Part shown: one piece after another, positions 1 to 8,669 of the stretch
Numbering within the stretch: position 1 is the stretch's first letter
How the letters are laid out: each line of letters opens with the position of its first letter
Notes under the pieces: model-generated
Told to the model about the DNA's origin: nothing
What the model saw: only the letters and a program-made list of their open reading frames with translations
Databases searched by the model: none
Program-made: the position numbers and the translations under genes
Origin: Ramlibacter ginsenosidimutans
GTDB taxonomy: Bacteria > Pseudomonadota > Gammaproteobacteria > Burkholderiales > Burkholderiaceae_C
Length of the DNA stretch: 64,000 nt
Strand: one strand, 5' to 3'
Assembly: GCF_042678185.1 (NCBI RefSeq)
Contig: NZ_JBHUDQ010000002.1

Positions 1-41
1 GCCCCACGGTGGGCGCCGATCCGGCACCGAACGCCGCGTAA
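1..41 (+). CDS. 3' end of a gene truncated by the window edge (possibly ftsH)
   Basis: One frame is open from base 3 to a TAA stop at 39-41 and encodes a tail ending PTVGADPAPNAA. A clear rho-independent terminator follows 21 bases later. In Burkholderiales the gene before folP-glmM is usually ftsH, whose C-terminus is low-complexity and Pro/Ala-rich, so this is probably its end. Twelve residues are too few to identify the gene from sequence alone. Confidence 0.4.
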   Translation, partial: PTVGADPAPNAA

Positions 42-62
42 AAGTCCGGCGGATCGCATGGA

Positions 63-84
63 AGGGGCCTCGCGGCCCCTTTTT
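63..84 (+). terminator. rho-independent terminator before folP
   Basis: A perfect 7-bp stem (AGGGGCC at 63-69, GGCCCCT at 74-80) closes a TCGC loop and runs straight into five T. It should end transcription of the upstream gene, so folP-glmM would need its own promoter or read-through. Confidence 0.85.
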
Positions 85-112
85 CACGCCTGCGCTGAGG
101 GAGAATCCCGCC

Positions 113-973
113 ATGCACATGCATTGGCAGACGACCCGGTTCGCGATCGCGCTCGAGCGGCCGCGCGTCATGGGCATCGTCAACGTCACGCCCGACTCGT
201 TTTCGGACGGCGGCCGCTTCGTCAGCACGCGCACGGCCCTGGCGCATTGCGAGCAGCTGATCGCTGAAGGCGCGGACATCCTGGACCTGGGCGGCGAATC
301 CAGCCGCCCCGGCATCCCTCCCGTGGGCGTGGACGAGGAGCGGGCCCGGGTGATGCCGGTGCTGCGGGAGGCCGTCAAGTTCGGCGTGCCGATCTCGGTG
401 GACACGTACAAGCCCGAGATCATGCGCGAGGCGCTGGACCTGGGCGCCGACATCGTCAACGACATCTGGGCGCTGCGCCAGCCCGGCGCGCTGGACGTCG
501 TGGCCGCGCATGCGGCGTGCGGCGTCTGCCTGATGCACATGCACGGGGAGCCCATGACCATGCAGCGCTCGCCCATGCAGGGGGACGCCGTGCCGCAGGT
601 GCGGGAGTTCCTGCGCGAACGCAGCGACGCGCTGCGCGCACGGGGCGTGTCGGTCGCGCGGATCGCCTGGGACCCGGGCATCGGCTTCGGCAAGACGGTC
701 GAACAGAATTTCGCTCTGCTGGCGCGCCAGCGCGAGCTGCTGCCGGAGGGCTACCCGCTACTGGCGGGCTGGTCGCGCAAGTCCTCGCTGGGGCACGTCA
801 CCGGCGCGCCGGTGCAGCAGCGCATGGTGCCCAGCGTCGCGGCAGCGCTGCTGGCGGTGGACAAGGGAGCGGCGATCGTGCGCGTGCACGACGTCCGCGA
901 AACGGTGGCGGCGCTCCAGGTCTGGAGCGCCACCCAGGCGGCCCTGGGTGGCCAGGCAGGAAGCATCACATGA
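113..973 (+). CDS. folP: dihydropteroate synthase
   Basis: Condenses p-aminobenzoate with 6-hydroxymethyl-dihydropterin pyrophosphate to dihydropteroate in cytosolic folate synthesis; the sulfonamide target. The 286-aa product shows the family hallmarks of a TIM-barrel DHPS: NVTPDSFSDGG at residues 24-34, the DLGGESSRPG loop about residue 60, and GWSRKSSLG near the C-terminus. A GAGGGAGA ribosome-binding site at 97-104 supports the ATG at 113; a second ATG at 119 would remove only two residues. Its stop overlaps the glmM start as ATGA, so the two are translationally coupled, the usual arrangement in proteobacteria. Confidence 0.97.
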   Translation: MHMHWQTTRFAIALERPRVMGIVNVTPDSFSDGGRFVSTRTALAHCEQLIAEGADILDLGGESSRPGIPPVGVDEERARVMPVLREAVKFGVPISVDTYKPEIMREALDLGADIVNDIWALRQPGALDVVAAHAACGVCLMHMHGEPMTMQRSPMQGDAVPQVREFLRERSDALRARGVSVARIAWDPGIGFGKTVEQNFALLARQRELLPEGYPLLAGWSRKSSLGHVTGAPVQQRMVPSVAAALLAVDKGAAIVRVHDVRETVAALQVWSATQAALGGQAGSIT

Positions 974-2304
974 GCAGGACTTATTTCGGCACCGACGGCA
1001 TCCGCGGCACGGTGGGGCAGCCCCCCATCACCCCCGACTTCGTGCTGCGCCTCGCGCACGCCGTCGGGCGCGTGCTCAGGCGCACCGAGGACCGGCCGAC
1101 GGTGCTGATCGGCAAGGACACGCGCATCTCCGGCTACATGCTTGAAAGCGCGCTGGAGTCCGGCTTCAACTCCGCGGGCGTCGACGTCGTGCTGCTGGGG
1201 CCGCTGCCCACCCCGGGCGTCGCCTACCTCACGAGGGCGCAGCGCGCGAGCCTGGGGGTGGTGATCAGCGCGAGCCACAACCCGTTCCAGGACAACGGCA
1301 TCAAGTTCTTCAGCGCGCAGGGCACGAAGCTGCCGGACCAATGGGAGATCGACGTCGAGGCGGCGCTGCAGCAGCTGCCGCAGTGGGCCGACTCCGCCAC
1401 CCTGGGCAAGGCGCGTCGGCTGGACGACGCTGCCGGGCGCTACATCGAGTTCTGCAAGAGCACCTTCGCGCAGGACCTGACGCTCAAGGGCATGAAGATC
1501 GCCGTGGACGCGGCGCACGGCGCGGCCTACCACATCGCCCCCAAGGTGTTCCACGAGCTGGGCGCCGAAGTGTTCTGCATGGGCTGCTCGCCCGATGGCC
1601 TGAACATCAACGACCACGTCGGCGCCATGCATCCCGAAGCGCTCGTGAACTCGGTGCGTGCGAACCAGGCGGACTTCGGCATCGCGCTCGATGGCGATGC
1701 CGACCGGCTGCAGGTGGTGGACGCGGACGGCCGCCTGTTCAACGGCGACGAACTGCTGTACGTGATGGTGATGGACCGCATGGCGCAGGGCCAGCGCGTG
1801 CCGGGCGCCGTGGGCACGCTCATGACCAACATGGCCGTGGAGCTCGCGCTGAAGGCCAGGGACGTCGAGTTCGTGCGCGCGAAGGTCGGCGACCGCTACG
1901 TGCTGGAAGAACTGGAGCAGCGCGGCTGGCTGCTCGGAGGCGAGGGATCGGGCCACCTGCTGTGCCTGGACAAGCACACGACCGGCGACGGCCTGATCAG
2001 CGCCTTGCAGGTGCTGAACGCCTGCGTTCGCAGCGGCAAGTCGCTCGCGCAGCTGCTCGATGGCGTGCGCCTGTTCCCGCAGACCCTGATCAACGTGCGG
2101 CTCGCGCCGGGGCAGGACTGGAAGAAGAACGCGAAGCTTTCGTCCGAATGCGAACGCCTGCAGGCGCAGCTCGATGGCACCGGCCGGCTCCTGATTCGCG
2201 CGAGCGGCACCGAGCCCGTGCTGCGCGTGATGGTCGAAGCCAGCGACGCGCAGGTCGCGCGCGAAGGCGCGGCGCGCCTGGCGCAAGCCGCCCGCGCGGG
2301 CTGA
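970..2304 (+). CDS. glmM: phosphoglucosamine mutase
   Basis: Interconverts glucosamine-6-phosphate and glucosamine-1-phosphate, feeding UDP-GlcNAc for peptidoglycan and LPS. The 444-aa product has the four-domain alpha-D-phosphohexomutase layout. Visible are the start GTDGIRG, the catalytic phosphoserine loop ISASHNPFQDNG with Ser102, the Mg-binding DGDADR near residue 240, the sugar-binding GEGSGH, and the C-terminal phosphate-binding RASGTEPVLRVM. The ATG overlaps the folP stop by four bases. Length and the Ser102 position match E. coli GlmM closely. The 237 bases after it hold no recognisable gene until 2542. Confidence 0.97.
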   Translation: MSRTYFGTDGIRGTVGQPPITPDFVLRLAHAVGRVLRRTEDRPTVLIGKDTRISGYMLESALESGFNSAGVDVVLLGPLPTPGVAYLTRAQRASLGVVISASHNPFQDNGIKFFSAQGTKLPDQWEIDVEAALQQLPQWADSATLGKARRLDDAAGRYIEFCKSTFAQDLTLKGMKIAVDAAHGAAYHIAPKVFHELGAEVFCMGCSPDGLNINDHVGAMHPEALVNSVRANQADFGIALDGDADRLQVVDADGRLFNGDELLYVMVMDRMAQGQRVPGAVGTLMTNMAVELALKARDVEFVRAKVGDRYVLEELEQRGWLLGGEGSGHLLCLDKHTTGDGLISALQVLNACVRSGKSLAQLLDGVRLFPQTLINVRLAPGQDWKKNAKLSSECERLQAQLDGTGRLLIRASGTEPVLRVMVEASDAQVAREGAARLAQAARAG

Positions 2305-2541
2305 ACGCACGCGCTCGCGCGGCGCACCCGCCGGACGGCGATGCCGGCGCTCCGGCCGGCCAACGCCTGCCCATTCCGCGCCCTGCGCGGCGATCTGCAT
2401 GGATGGACGGCGGCGCGTTGTCGCCTTGCGCAGACAACGCCCCGGGACGGTGCGCAGACGTGGGCGCACGCTCGTCGCCCCGCCGCGACACGGGAATTTC
2501 TTCTATGTGCAGGACGCGTGCGCAAGGTCTACATTGATCTC

Positions 2542-3048
2542 ATGCGTCGCCTGTCCTGCTTTTCCTGCATCGCCCTTGGCCTGTCCGCGGGCCTGCTGCT
2601 GGCCGTGCTGGCGGCGCCCGCGCAAGCGCAGCTGGTGATCCCCGAGTACCAGCTCACGGCGCCGGCGTGGCTGCAGCCCGCGCCCGCATGGACGGACCCG
2701 GAGCTCTCGCCGAGACTGGAACTGCTTTCGATCGGGCCAATGCGCCTCGCGGCGGCCAGCTCCAGTTCCGGCAACGGGCTGTCGCTCGAGGCCGGCGAGA
2801 AGTGGTTCGCGCTGGCGCGCATCGGCCGCAGCCTGGAGTCCGACATGATGAGCGTCGGGGCCGGCTACCGCTTCGCCGGCGGGGATGCCTTGTCGATGCA
2901 GGTCACGCGCCAGCTCGGACAGGAGCGCCTGGGCCTGGCGCTGCGCTACGACCTGCGCAGGTCCTACCTGCGGCTTGGCTACGAGCAGCAACCGCATTCG
3001 CCCGGCCCGGCGGATCGCGTGCGCTTCTCGGCCGGCCTGCGCTTCTGA
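2542..3048 (+). CDS. small exported, outer-membrane-like hypothetical protein
   Basis: A 168-aa product of unknown function. Residues 1-29 form a typical Sec signal peptide (two Arg, hydrophobic core, AQA cleavage site). The mature part is rich in alternating polar/non-polar segments and ends SAGLRF; a C-terminal Phe in a short strand is the usual beta-barrel assembly signal, so outer-membrane location is inferred. The frame is open further upstream (to 2341), but the signal peptide fixes the start at 2542. The gene abuts the convergent CYTH-CHAD gene with no spacer. A distantly similar layout is seen in the gene at 31458-32060. Confidence 0.6.
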   Translation: MRRLSCFSCIALGLSAGLLLAVLAAPAQAQLVIPEYQLTAPAWLQPAPAWTDPELSPRLELLSIGPMRLAAASSSSGNGLSLEAGEKWFALARIGRSLESDMMSVGAGYRFAGGDALSMQVTRQLGQERLGLALRYDLRRSYLRLGYEQQPHSPGPADRVRFSAGLRF

Positions 3049-4503
3049 TCAGGTCCAGAAGGGCTGGACGTCCCCGGACGTCTTGCGGCAGGCGCGTTCG
3101 CAGTCTGCAGCGAGCTCTTCCTCGCGCGCGGTGAGCCAGCCCGCGGCGAACCAGGCTCGCCCGTCCTCGGTGGCGTGTTGCGCGAACATCTGCCGCCCGG
3201 CAGCGGCGTCCTGGTAGGCGCCGAGCGCATCCTGCAACTGCTTGAGCGAAGCGACATAGCGGTCGACCGCCTTGCCGTCGAACAGCGGCCGCACGAGTTC
3301 GCTCAGGTAGCGCAGCCGCTTCAGGCGCTTGCGCACCTGGTGGCGCTGCGGCGCGGCGAGCGCGCGGAATTTGCGGCCGTCGCGCAGGGTCTTGCGGTGC
3401 AGCTTGTGCAGCCGCGCACGCGCGTCCTTGCGCGCGCCCTTGAGCCCGCCGCTCGCGCCGGCGTGCAGTTCCTGCACCAGCGCCACCAGCCGCAGCAGCG
3501 GCAGCTGGAAGTCGGTGGAACGAACGACGGCGGCGACGTCCGGCAGTGGCGCGTCCCATCCGGCCAGCGGCGCGCCGACGGCCTCGAGTTCCGCGCGCAG
3601 CTTCGGCAGCAGCGTCGATCGATCGCGATGCTCGCCCAGCACACCGAACACCTCGTGCAGCGCGTCGCCCAGGTCCTGCGCGATGGCCCCGGGCGGCGCC
3701 CACGCGCCCAGCTCGCGCAAGGCCGTGCGCACGCGCCGCAGCCCGACGCGCAATTGATGCACGTGCTCGTCGCCGCCGTTGCCCGCCGCGAGCTCGCGTG
3801 CGTTGCCGAGCACCTGCGCGAGACCTGCATCCAGGATCGCGGCGAGCAGGGCCTGCGCGCTGTCCTGCGGCTGCACGGCCTCCGCCTGCACGGCGGGCGC
3901 TTGCTGCACGCCGTCGGCGAGGCGCCACGCGGCGGCGGACTTGCTCAGGGGATCCAGCCAGAGACCGTGCTGCTCGCACCAGCGCTGCGCGAGTTCCACC
4001 AGGGTCGCGGGATTGCCTTCCTTCAGCTCGAATTCCAGCTCCAGCACCGGCAGGCTGGCGTCGCCGGCCCGGATGCGGCCCTGGTCCAGCGCGATCTCCA
4101 CCGAGGTGCCCGCCGCCTTCAGCACGCGCGAATGCCGCACGATGTCCGTCTCGAACACCGGCTGCAGCGGCGACGAGGCCTCGTCCAGTGCGCGGCGCAG
4201 GAGCTTGCCCACCGGGTGGTCGGCATGCAGCGAGATGTCGGGCGTATCGGCATGCTGCGCCAACGGCATTTCGTGTTCCAGCCGGTCGAAGCCGCGGCCG
4301 CCCGGCCCCTTGGCTGCCTGAACCAGGTGGCGTCCTTCCTGGCGCAGGCGCAGCACGAGGCAGTGCCGCGCGAGCGCAGCGTCAGCGGTGTCGAAGTAGC
4401 GCGCCCGCAGGCGCGTACGCTCGACCGCGCCGCGCTGCAAGGCGGCTTCGACCGAGGCCGCGCGTTCGCGCGGCACCTGGAACTTGAGCTCGAATTCGGT
4501 CAC
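3049..4503 (-). CDS. CYTH-CHAD inorganic triphosphatase-like protein
   Basis: A 484-aa cytosolic protein in two parts. Residues 1 to about 200 are a CYTH (triphosphate tunnel) domain starting with the diagnostic EFELK (ExExK) motif and alternating Lys/Arg/Glu strands. Residues about 220-484 are a CHAD domain, helical and rich in His, Lys and Arg. CYTH enzymes hydrolyse tripolyphosphate or similar; CHAD domains bind polyphosphate granules. It lies 10 bases downstream of ppk2 on the same strand, so the two are probably one operon of polyphosphate proteins. Its end abuts the convergent gene ending at 3048. Triphosphatase activity is inferred from the family (E. coli YgiF). Confidence 0.85.
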   Translation of the reverse strand: MTEFELKFQVPRERAASVEAALQRGAVERTRLRARYFDTADAALARHCLVLRLRQEGRHLVQAAKGPGGRGFDRLEHEMPLAQHADTPDISLHADHPVGKLLRRALDEASSPLQPVFETDIVRHSRVLKAAGTSVEIALDQGRIRAGDASLPVLELEFELKEGNPATLVELAQRWCEQHGLWLDPLSKSAAAWRLADGVQQAPAVQAEAVQPQDSAQALLAAILDAGLAQVLGNARELAAGNGGDEHVHQLRVGLRRVRTALRELGAWAPPGAIAQDLGDALHEVFGVLGEHRDRSTLLPKLRAELEAVGAPLAGWDAPLPDVAAVVRSTDFQLPLLRLVALVQELHAGASGGLKGARKDARARLHKLHRKTLRDGRKFRALAAPQRHQVRKRLKRLRYLSELVRPLFDGKAVDRYVASLKQLQDALGAYQDAAAGRQMFAQHATEDGRAWFAAGWLTAREEELAADCERACRKTSGDVQPFWT

Positions 4504-4513
4504 GGCGCGAGCG

Positions 4514-5419
4514 TCAGTACCGCTGCGGGACGAACATGTGGGGCGGCACGGGGTGGCGCTCGTAATCCTCCTGGCGCTGGCGCTGCGGCAGCACCACCGT
4601 CGGGTGCGGCACCTCGGTATAAGGAACTTGCGACAAGAGGTGCGCGATGCAGTTCAGGCGCGCCTTCTTCTTGTCGTCGGCGTGCACCAGCCACCAGGGC
4701 GCCTCGGAGATGTGGGTGCGCTCCAGCATCACTTCCTTCGCCCGCGTGTAGCTCTCCCACAGGCGGCGCGACTCCAGGTCCATGGGGCTCAGCTTCCACT
4801 GCTTGAGCGGGTCGTGGATGCGGCTGAGGAAGCGCACGTGCTGCTCCTCGTCCGAGATGGAGAACCAGTACTTCAGCAGGTGGATCCCGGAGCGGGTGAG
4901 CATTTTCTCGAACTCCGGGACGCTGCGGAAGAACTCCTCGTACTGTTCGTCCGTGCAGAAGCCCATCACCCGCTCGACGCCCGCGCGGTTGTACCAGCTG
5001 CGGTCGAACAGCACGATCTCGCCGGCCGCCGGCAGGTGCGCGACGTAGCGCTGGAAGTACCACTGGGTCCGCTCGCGGTCGTTCGGCGCGGGCAGGGCGG
5101 CCACGCGGCATACGCGCGGATTGAGGCGCTGCGTGATGCGCTTGATGACGCCGCCCTTGCCGGCCGCGTCGCGGCCCTCGAACAGGATGACGAGATTGTG
5201 CCCCGTCGCCACCACCCAGTCCTGCAGCTTGACGAGCTCACCCTGCAAGCGGAGCAGCTCGCGGAAGTACAGCCGCCTCTGCTCCTTCTCCTCGCTGGTG
5301 AGGGGAATGGCCACGCCTTCGGCCGAAAAGGGGCGGTCGTCCAGCTCGAGCTCCAGCTCCTCGTCGTAACCGTCGGCCACGTCGGCCTGCAGCCGGCGCA
5401 CGAATTCGTCGCTATCCAT
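4514..5419 (-). CDS. ppk2: polyphosphate kinase 2 (PPK2 family)
   Basis: Transfers phosphate between polyphosphate and nucleotides, usually in the direction that makes GTP or ATP. The 301-aa product contains the Walker A loop GRDAAGKGG, the Walker B/lid segment LFDRSWYNRAGVERVMGFC, and conserved Arg-rich lid residues. Length and an acidic N-terminus suit a single-domain class I PPK2. The frame extends further upstream as Arg-rich low-complexity sequence; the start chosen gives MDSDEF, where family similarity begins. It is divergent from ppk1 and followed by the CYTH-CHAD gene. Nucleotide preference cannot be read from sequence here. Confidence 0.92.
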   Translation of the reverse strand: MDSDEFVRRLQADVADGYDEELELELDDRPFSAEGVAIPLTSEEKEQRRLYFRELLRLQGELVKLQDWVVATGHNLVILFEGRDAAGKGGVIKRITQRLNPRVCRVAALPAPNDRERTQWYFQRYVAHLPAAGEIVLFDRSWYNRAGVERVMGFCTDEQYEEFFRSVPEFEKMLTRSGIHLLKYWFSISDEEQHVRFLSRIHDPLKQWKLSPMDLESRRLWESYTRAKEVMLERTHISEAPWWLVHADDKKKARLNCIAHLLSQVPYTEVPHPTVVLPQRQRQEDYERHPVPPHMFVPQRY

Positions 5420-5635
5420 GGGTTCCTCTGGCCGGACCGCCCGGCGGCGCGCGCGAGGCACTGCCCTCGGCTGCGTGCGCTGGCCGTCTCCGGCTGACCC
5501 AGCCATCCTAGCAGCGGCCCCTGCGGCGCGGGGCCGGGAAAAGGGCAGCGTGGCGCGCAGGACAGCCCCGATGCCGGATGCGCGGGAACACGGCATGCTG
5601 CTGGCAGCGGCCGGCCGGGCCTATGAGCCCGGCCG

Positions 5636-5653
5636 TTGTCATCCCGCGGTCAT
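5636..5653 (+). promoter_or_regulatory. distal Pho box upstream of ppk1
   Basis: TTGTCAT-CCCG-CGGTCAT: two 7-base half-sites 11 bases apart, close to the PhoB consensus CTGTCAT-N4-CTGTCAT. Its end is 44 bases before the ppk1 ATG, which leaves room for a PhoB-activated -10 (weak candidate CACACT at 5664-5669) and a leader of about 20 bases. Confidence 0.6.
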
Positions 5654-5667
5654 CCAAAGGGCCCACA

Positions 5668-5685
5668 CTGTCATCTTTCCGTCAT
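5668..5685 (+). promoter_or_regulatory. proximal Pho box upstream of ppk1
   Basis: CTGTCAT-CTTT-CCGTCAT has the exact 7+4+7 spacing; the first half-site matches the consensus perfectly and the second at 6 of 7 positions. It lies on nearly the same helical face as the distal box (half-site starts 5636, 5647, 5668, 5679). Its end is only 12 bases before the ATG, so it cannot act as a normal -35-replacing box for that start codon. Confidence 0.7.
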
Positions 5686-5697
5686 CCAGCGAGCCCC

Positions 5698-7788
5698 ATG
5701 AGCGACGCCGCCCCGTCGGTGCTTCCCTTCCTCGACCGCGACCACAGCATCCTCGCCTTCAACGAGCGTGTGCTGGACTGGGCGCAGAGGCCGGGCGTCC
5801 CGCTGCTGGAGCGGCTGCGCTTCCTCACCATCGTGTCGTCCAACCTGGACGAATGGTTCGAGGTGCGGGCGGCGGACCACCTGTCGGCCGCGCAGGCGGG
5901 CGAGTCCAAGGGCCCGTACACGCTGCGCAGCTACGAGCGTCTCTCGGCGTACGCACACAAGCTCGTCGAGCGCCAGTACAGCCTCTACAACGACGAGCTC
6001 ACGCCGGCCTTCTCGCGCGAGGGCATCGCCATCGTCTCGCACGGCGACCGCAACTCGGCGCAGCGTGCCTGGGTGCGCGAGTACTTCGAGGAGGAGGTGC
6101 GGCCGCTGCTGATCCCGGTCGGCCTCGACCCGGCGCATCCGTTCCCGCAGGTGGCGAACAAGTCGCTCAATTTCATCGTCCGCCTCTCGGGCAAGGACGC
6201 GTTCGGGCGCGAGAACGAGATCGCGATCGTGAAGGTGCCGCGCGTGTTGCCGCGCGTGATCCGCATGCCGGCCAAGGTCTCGGGCAAGCGTCAACTGCTG
6301 GTCTCGTTGTCCAGCGTGATCCGCGCGCACCTCGACCTGCTGTTTGCGGGCCGCGAGGTGGGCCAGTTCTCGCAGTTCCGGCTCACGCGTCATTCGGAAC
6401 TCGCCGTGGGCGAGGAAGAAGTGCGCAACCTGCGCACCGCGCTGCGCCTGGGCCTGCAGCAGCGCCACTACGGCCAGGCCGTGCGGCTCGAGGTGGCGGC
6501 CGGTTGCTCCGAGTTCCTCTCCGACGTCCTGCTCAAGCAGTTCGGCTTGCCGGCGGCGGCGCTCTACCGGGTGCACGGACCGGTGAACCTGGTGCGCCTG
6601 CAGCAGGTCATCGACCTCGTGGATGCGCCCAAGCTCCTGTTCCGGCCCTACGTGCCCAGCTGGCCGCGCGGACTGGAGCCCGGCCGGCCGATCTTCGACC
6701 AGCTGAAGAAGCGCGACGTGCTGATCCACCAGCCGTACGAAAGCTTCGATGGCGTGCTGGCCTTCCTGCGCGAGGCCGTCCACGACCCGCAGGTGCTCGC
6801 GATCAAGCAGACCATCTACCGCACCGGCAACGACCTGCAGATGATGGAACTGCTGCGGGAAGCTGTGCGCGTGGGCAAGGAAGTGACAGCGGTGGTGGAG
6901 CTGATGGCGCGCTTCGACGAAGAAGCCAACATCAACTGGGCGGAAGCGCTGGAAGCCGTCGGCGCCCAGGTGGTCTATGGCGTCGTGGGCCTCAAGACGC
7001 ACGCGAAGATGCTGTTGATCACGCGCCGGGAGGGCAAGGCGCTGGTGCGCTACGCCCATCTCTCCACGGGCAACTACAACCCGCGCACCGCGCGGATCTA
7101 TACGGACCTGAGCCACCTCACGGCGGACCCGCAGCTCACCTCGGACGTCGAGCAGGTGTTCGTGCACCTCGCCAGCCAGAGCCGGCTGCCCCGGCTGCAC
7201 CATGTCTGGATCGCACCCTTCCAGCTGCAGCGCAAGCTGATCGAACAGATCGACCTGGTGGGCATGGCGGCCGCGAACCGCCTGGACAGCCGGATCGTGC
7301 TGAAGATGAACGCGCTCACCGACGAACCGCTGATGGAGGCACTGGTGAAGGCCGGCCGGCGCGGCACCCGCATCGACCTGATCGTGCGCGGCGCCTGCAT
7401 GCTGCCCGCGGGCGTTCCCGGCCTGAGCGAGAACATCCGCGTGCGCTCGGTGATCGGCCGCTTCCTGGAGCACTCGCGCGTGTTCTATTTCCGCGCCGGG
7501 CAGGAGGAGCACCTCTATCTCTCCAGTGCCGACCTGATGAACCGCAACATGCTGCGGCGGGTCGAACTCGCCTGGCCGGTGCTGGACCCGCAGCTGCGGC
7601 AACGCGTGATCGACGAGTGCCTACAGGCCTGCCTGCACGACCAACGCGACGCCTGGGACCTGCAGCCCGATGGCAGCTACAAGCGCGTCAAGGGCGCCGA
7701 GGACCCCAGGGCGCACGGTGCGCAGGCGGCCCTGATGCAACGTTATGCCGCCCTTCCGGGCGAGGAGGAGGTGCGGACATGGACCTGA
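5698..7788 (+). CDS. ppk1: polyphosphate kinase 1
   Basis: Reversibly polymerises the gamma-phosphate of ATP into polyphosphate. The 696-aa product has the N-terminal domain (LAFNERVLDWA), the head domain, and two phospholipase-D-like C-terminal domains. The autophosphorylated histidine is in LKTHAKMLLI at residue 435 and the second essential histidine in YAHLSTGNYN at residue 454, both at the same numbers as in E. coli PPK. Forty upstream residues are open but unconserved; the ATG at 5698 gives MSDAAPSVLPF just before the conserved start. Two Pho boxes precede it. It overlaps sixA by 10 bases. Confidence 0.97.
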   Translation: MSDAAPSVLPFLDRDHSILAFNERVLDWAQRPGVPLLERLRFLTIVSSNLDEWFEVRAADHLSAAQAGESKGPYTLRSYERLSAYAHKLVERQYSLYNDELTPAFSREGIAIVSHGDRNSAQRAWVREYFEEEVRPLLIPVGLDPAHPFPQVANKSLNFIVRLSGKDAFGRENEIAIVKVPRVLPRVIRMPAKVSGKRQLLVSLSSVIRAHLDLLFAGREVGQFSQFRLTRHSELAVGEEEVRNLRTALRLGLQQRHYGQAVRLEVAAGCSEFLSDVLLKQFGLPAAALYRVHGPVNLVRLQQVIDLVDAPKLLFRPYVPSWPRGLEPGRPIFDQLKKRDVLIHQPYESFDGVLAFLREAVHDPQVLAIKQTIYRTGNDLQMMELLREAVRVGKEVTAVVELMARFDEEANINWAEALEAVGAQVVYGVVGLKTHAKMLLITRREGKALVRYAHLSTGNYNPRTARIYTDLSHLTADPQLTSDVEQVFVHLASQSRLPRLHHVWIAPFQLQRKLIEQIDLVGMAAANRLDSRIVLKMNALTDEPLMEALVKAGRRGTRIDLIVRGACMLPAGVPGLSENIRVRSVIGRFLEHSRVFYFRAGQEEHLYLSSADLMNRNMLRRVELAWPVLDPQLRQRVIDECLQACLHDQRDAWDLQPDGSYKRVKGAEDPRAHGAQAALMQRYAALPGEEEVRTWT

Positions 7789-8240
7789 TCATCTGGCGCC
7801 ACGCCGAAGCCGTCGACCCAGGCGAACAGCTGGCGGACATCGACCGTCCGCTCACACCGAAAGGGGAAAAGCAGGCCGCGCGGGTGGGCGCCTGGCTGGA
7901 CCGGCACCTGCCCGAGGGCACCCGGGTGTTGTGCAGCCCGGCGTTGCGCTGCCAGCAGACCGCGCTGGCGCTGGGCCGCAAGTTCAAGGTGCGCGACGAG
8001 CTTGCGCCGGGCGCGAGCGCGCAGGACCTGCTGGCCGCGGCGCAGTGGCCGCATGCACGCCACCCCGTGCTGATCGTGGGCCACCAGCCCGTGCTGGGCG
8101 AGGTGCTCGCGCAGCTGCTGCGCATCGCGGGCGGCCAGTGCGGGGTGCGCAAGGGCGCGGTGTGGTGGCTGCGCGGCCGCGAACGCGACGGCGACGAGCA
8201 GGCCGGGGTCTGGGCCGTCCAGTCGCCCGAGACGGTCTAG
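7779..8240 (+). CDS. sixA: phosphohistidine phosphatase SixA
   Basis: A 153-aa histidine phosphatase family protein that in E. coli removes phosphate from phosphohistidine on ArcB or the nitrogen PTS. The phospho-accepting motif is RHAEA with His8; the second catalytic His is in VGHQPVLGEV, and the core arginine is in SPALRCQQTA. The ATG overlaps the last 10 bases of ppk1, so it is translated from the same message and likely shares Pho control. Being tied to ppk1 suggests a role linked to phosphate signalling or to phosphohistidine turnover; the substrate here is unknown. Confidence 0.88.
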   Translation: MDLIIWRHAEAVDPGEQLADIDRPLTPKGEKQAARVGAWLDRHLPEGTRVLCSPALRCQQTALALGRKFKVRDELAPGASAQDLLAAAQWPHARHPVLIVGHQPVLGEVLAQLLRIAGGQCGVRKGAVWWLRGRERDGDEQAGVWAVQSPETV

Positions 8241-8256
8241 CCGCTGCGCTCGCGGG

Positions 8257-8640
8257 TCAGGCCGCGTCCTTGGCGGGCCGCCCGGTCTTGATCGCGGGCA
8301 CGCCGGTGACACTGGCGAGGAAGGCCGCGTCGCCCATGGCCGCAAGCGCCATCACTCCCGCGCGCAGCACCTCGCTCTTCTTCGCCGGCCTTCCCAGGTT
8401 GGCCGCGCGCAGCTTGAGCGCTTCGAGCACGGTGTATTCGGACTTGGGGATGGTGAAGCTGTCGCGCACGAGCTTGGGCTTGCGCGCCTTGTCGGCCTTG
8501 TCGCCCTTGTCTGCCTTGGTCGTGGCCGGCAGCGCGGCCTTCGCCGGCGCGGCTTTCGCCGCCGGCTTGCGGCTGGCGGATTGGCGGGCCGCGGGTTTCT
8601 TCGCGGCGGTCTTGCGGGCGGTCTTCCTGGCTGTGGCCAT
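8257..8640 (-). CDS. Lys/Ala-rich protein with a ribbon-helix-helix-like domain
   Basis: A 127-aa protein of unknown function. Residues 1-56 are a disordered, histone H1-like tail dominated by Lys, Ala and Pro (repeated AKKPA/KPAAK patterns). Residues about 58-105 (RDSFTIPKSEY onwards) resemble a ribbon-helix-helix DNA-binding fold: one beta strand, then two helices with GRPAKKSEVLRAG. The tail ends with a second GRPAK motif. It sits alone on the minus strand between sixA and ppx and is preceded by a palindromic operator, suggesting autoregulation. Lys-rich tails of this kind bind DNA and, in AlgP-like proteins, polyphosphate granules; that link is an inference from position. Confidence 0.65.
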   Translation of the reverse strand: MATARKTARKTAAKKPAARQSASRKPAAKAAPAKAALPATTKADKGDKADKARKPKLVRDSFTIPKSEYTVLEALKLRAANLGRPAKKSEVLRAGVMALAAMGDAAFLASVTGVPAIKTGRPAKDAA

Positions 8641-8669
8641 GGGGCGAGTCCTTTGCTGCGATCAGGAAA

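Noticed and set aside
5420..5596. 59-codon N-terminal extension of ppk2
   Set aside because: It is Arg/Ala-rich with no similarity to PPK2; MDSDEF at 5419 fits better.
5578..5697. 40-codon N-terminal extension of ppk1
   Set aside because: It would cover both Pho boxes and is not like PPK1 N-termini; the conserved start follows the ATG at 5698.
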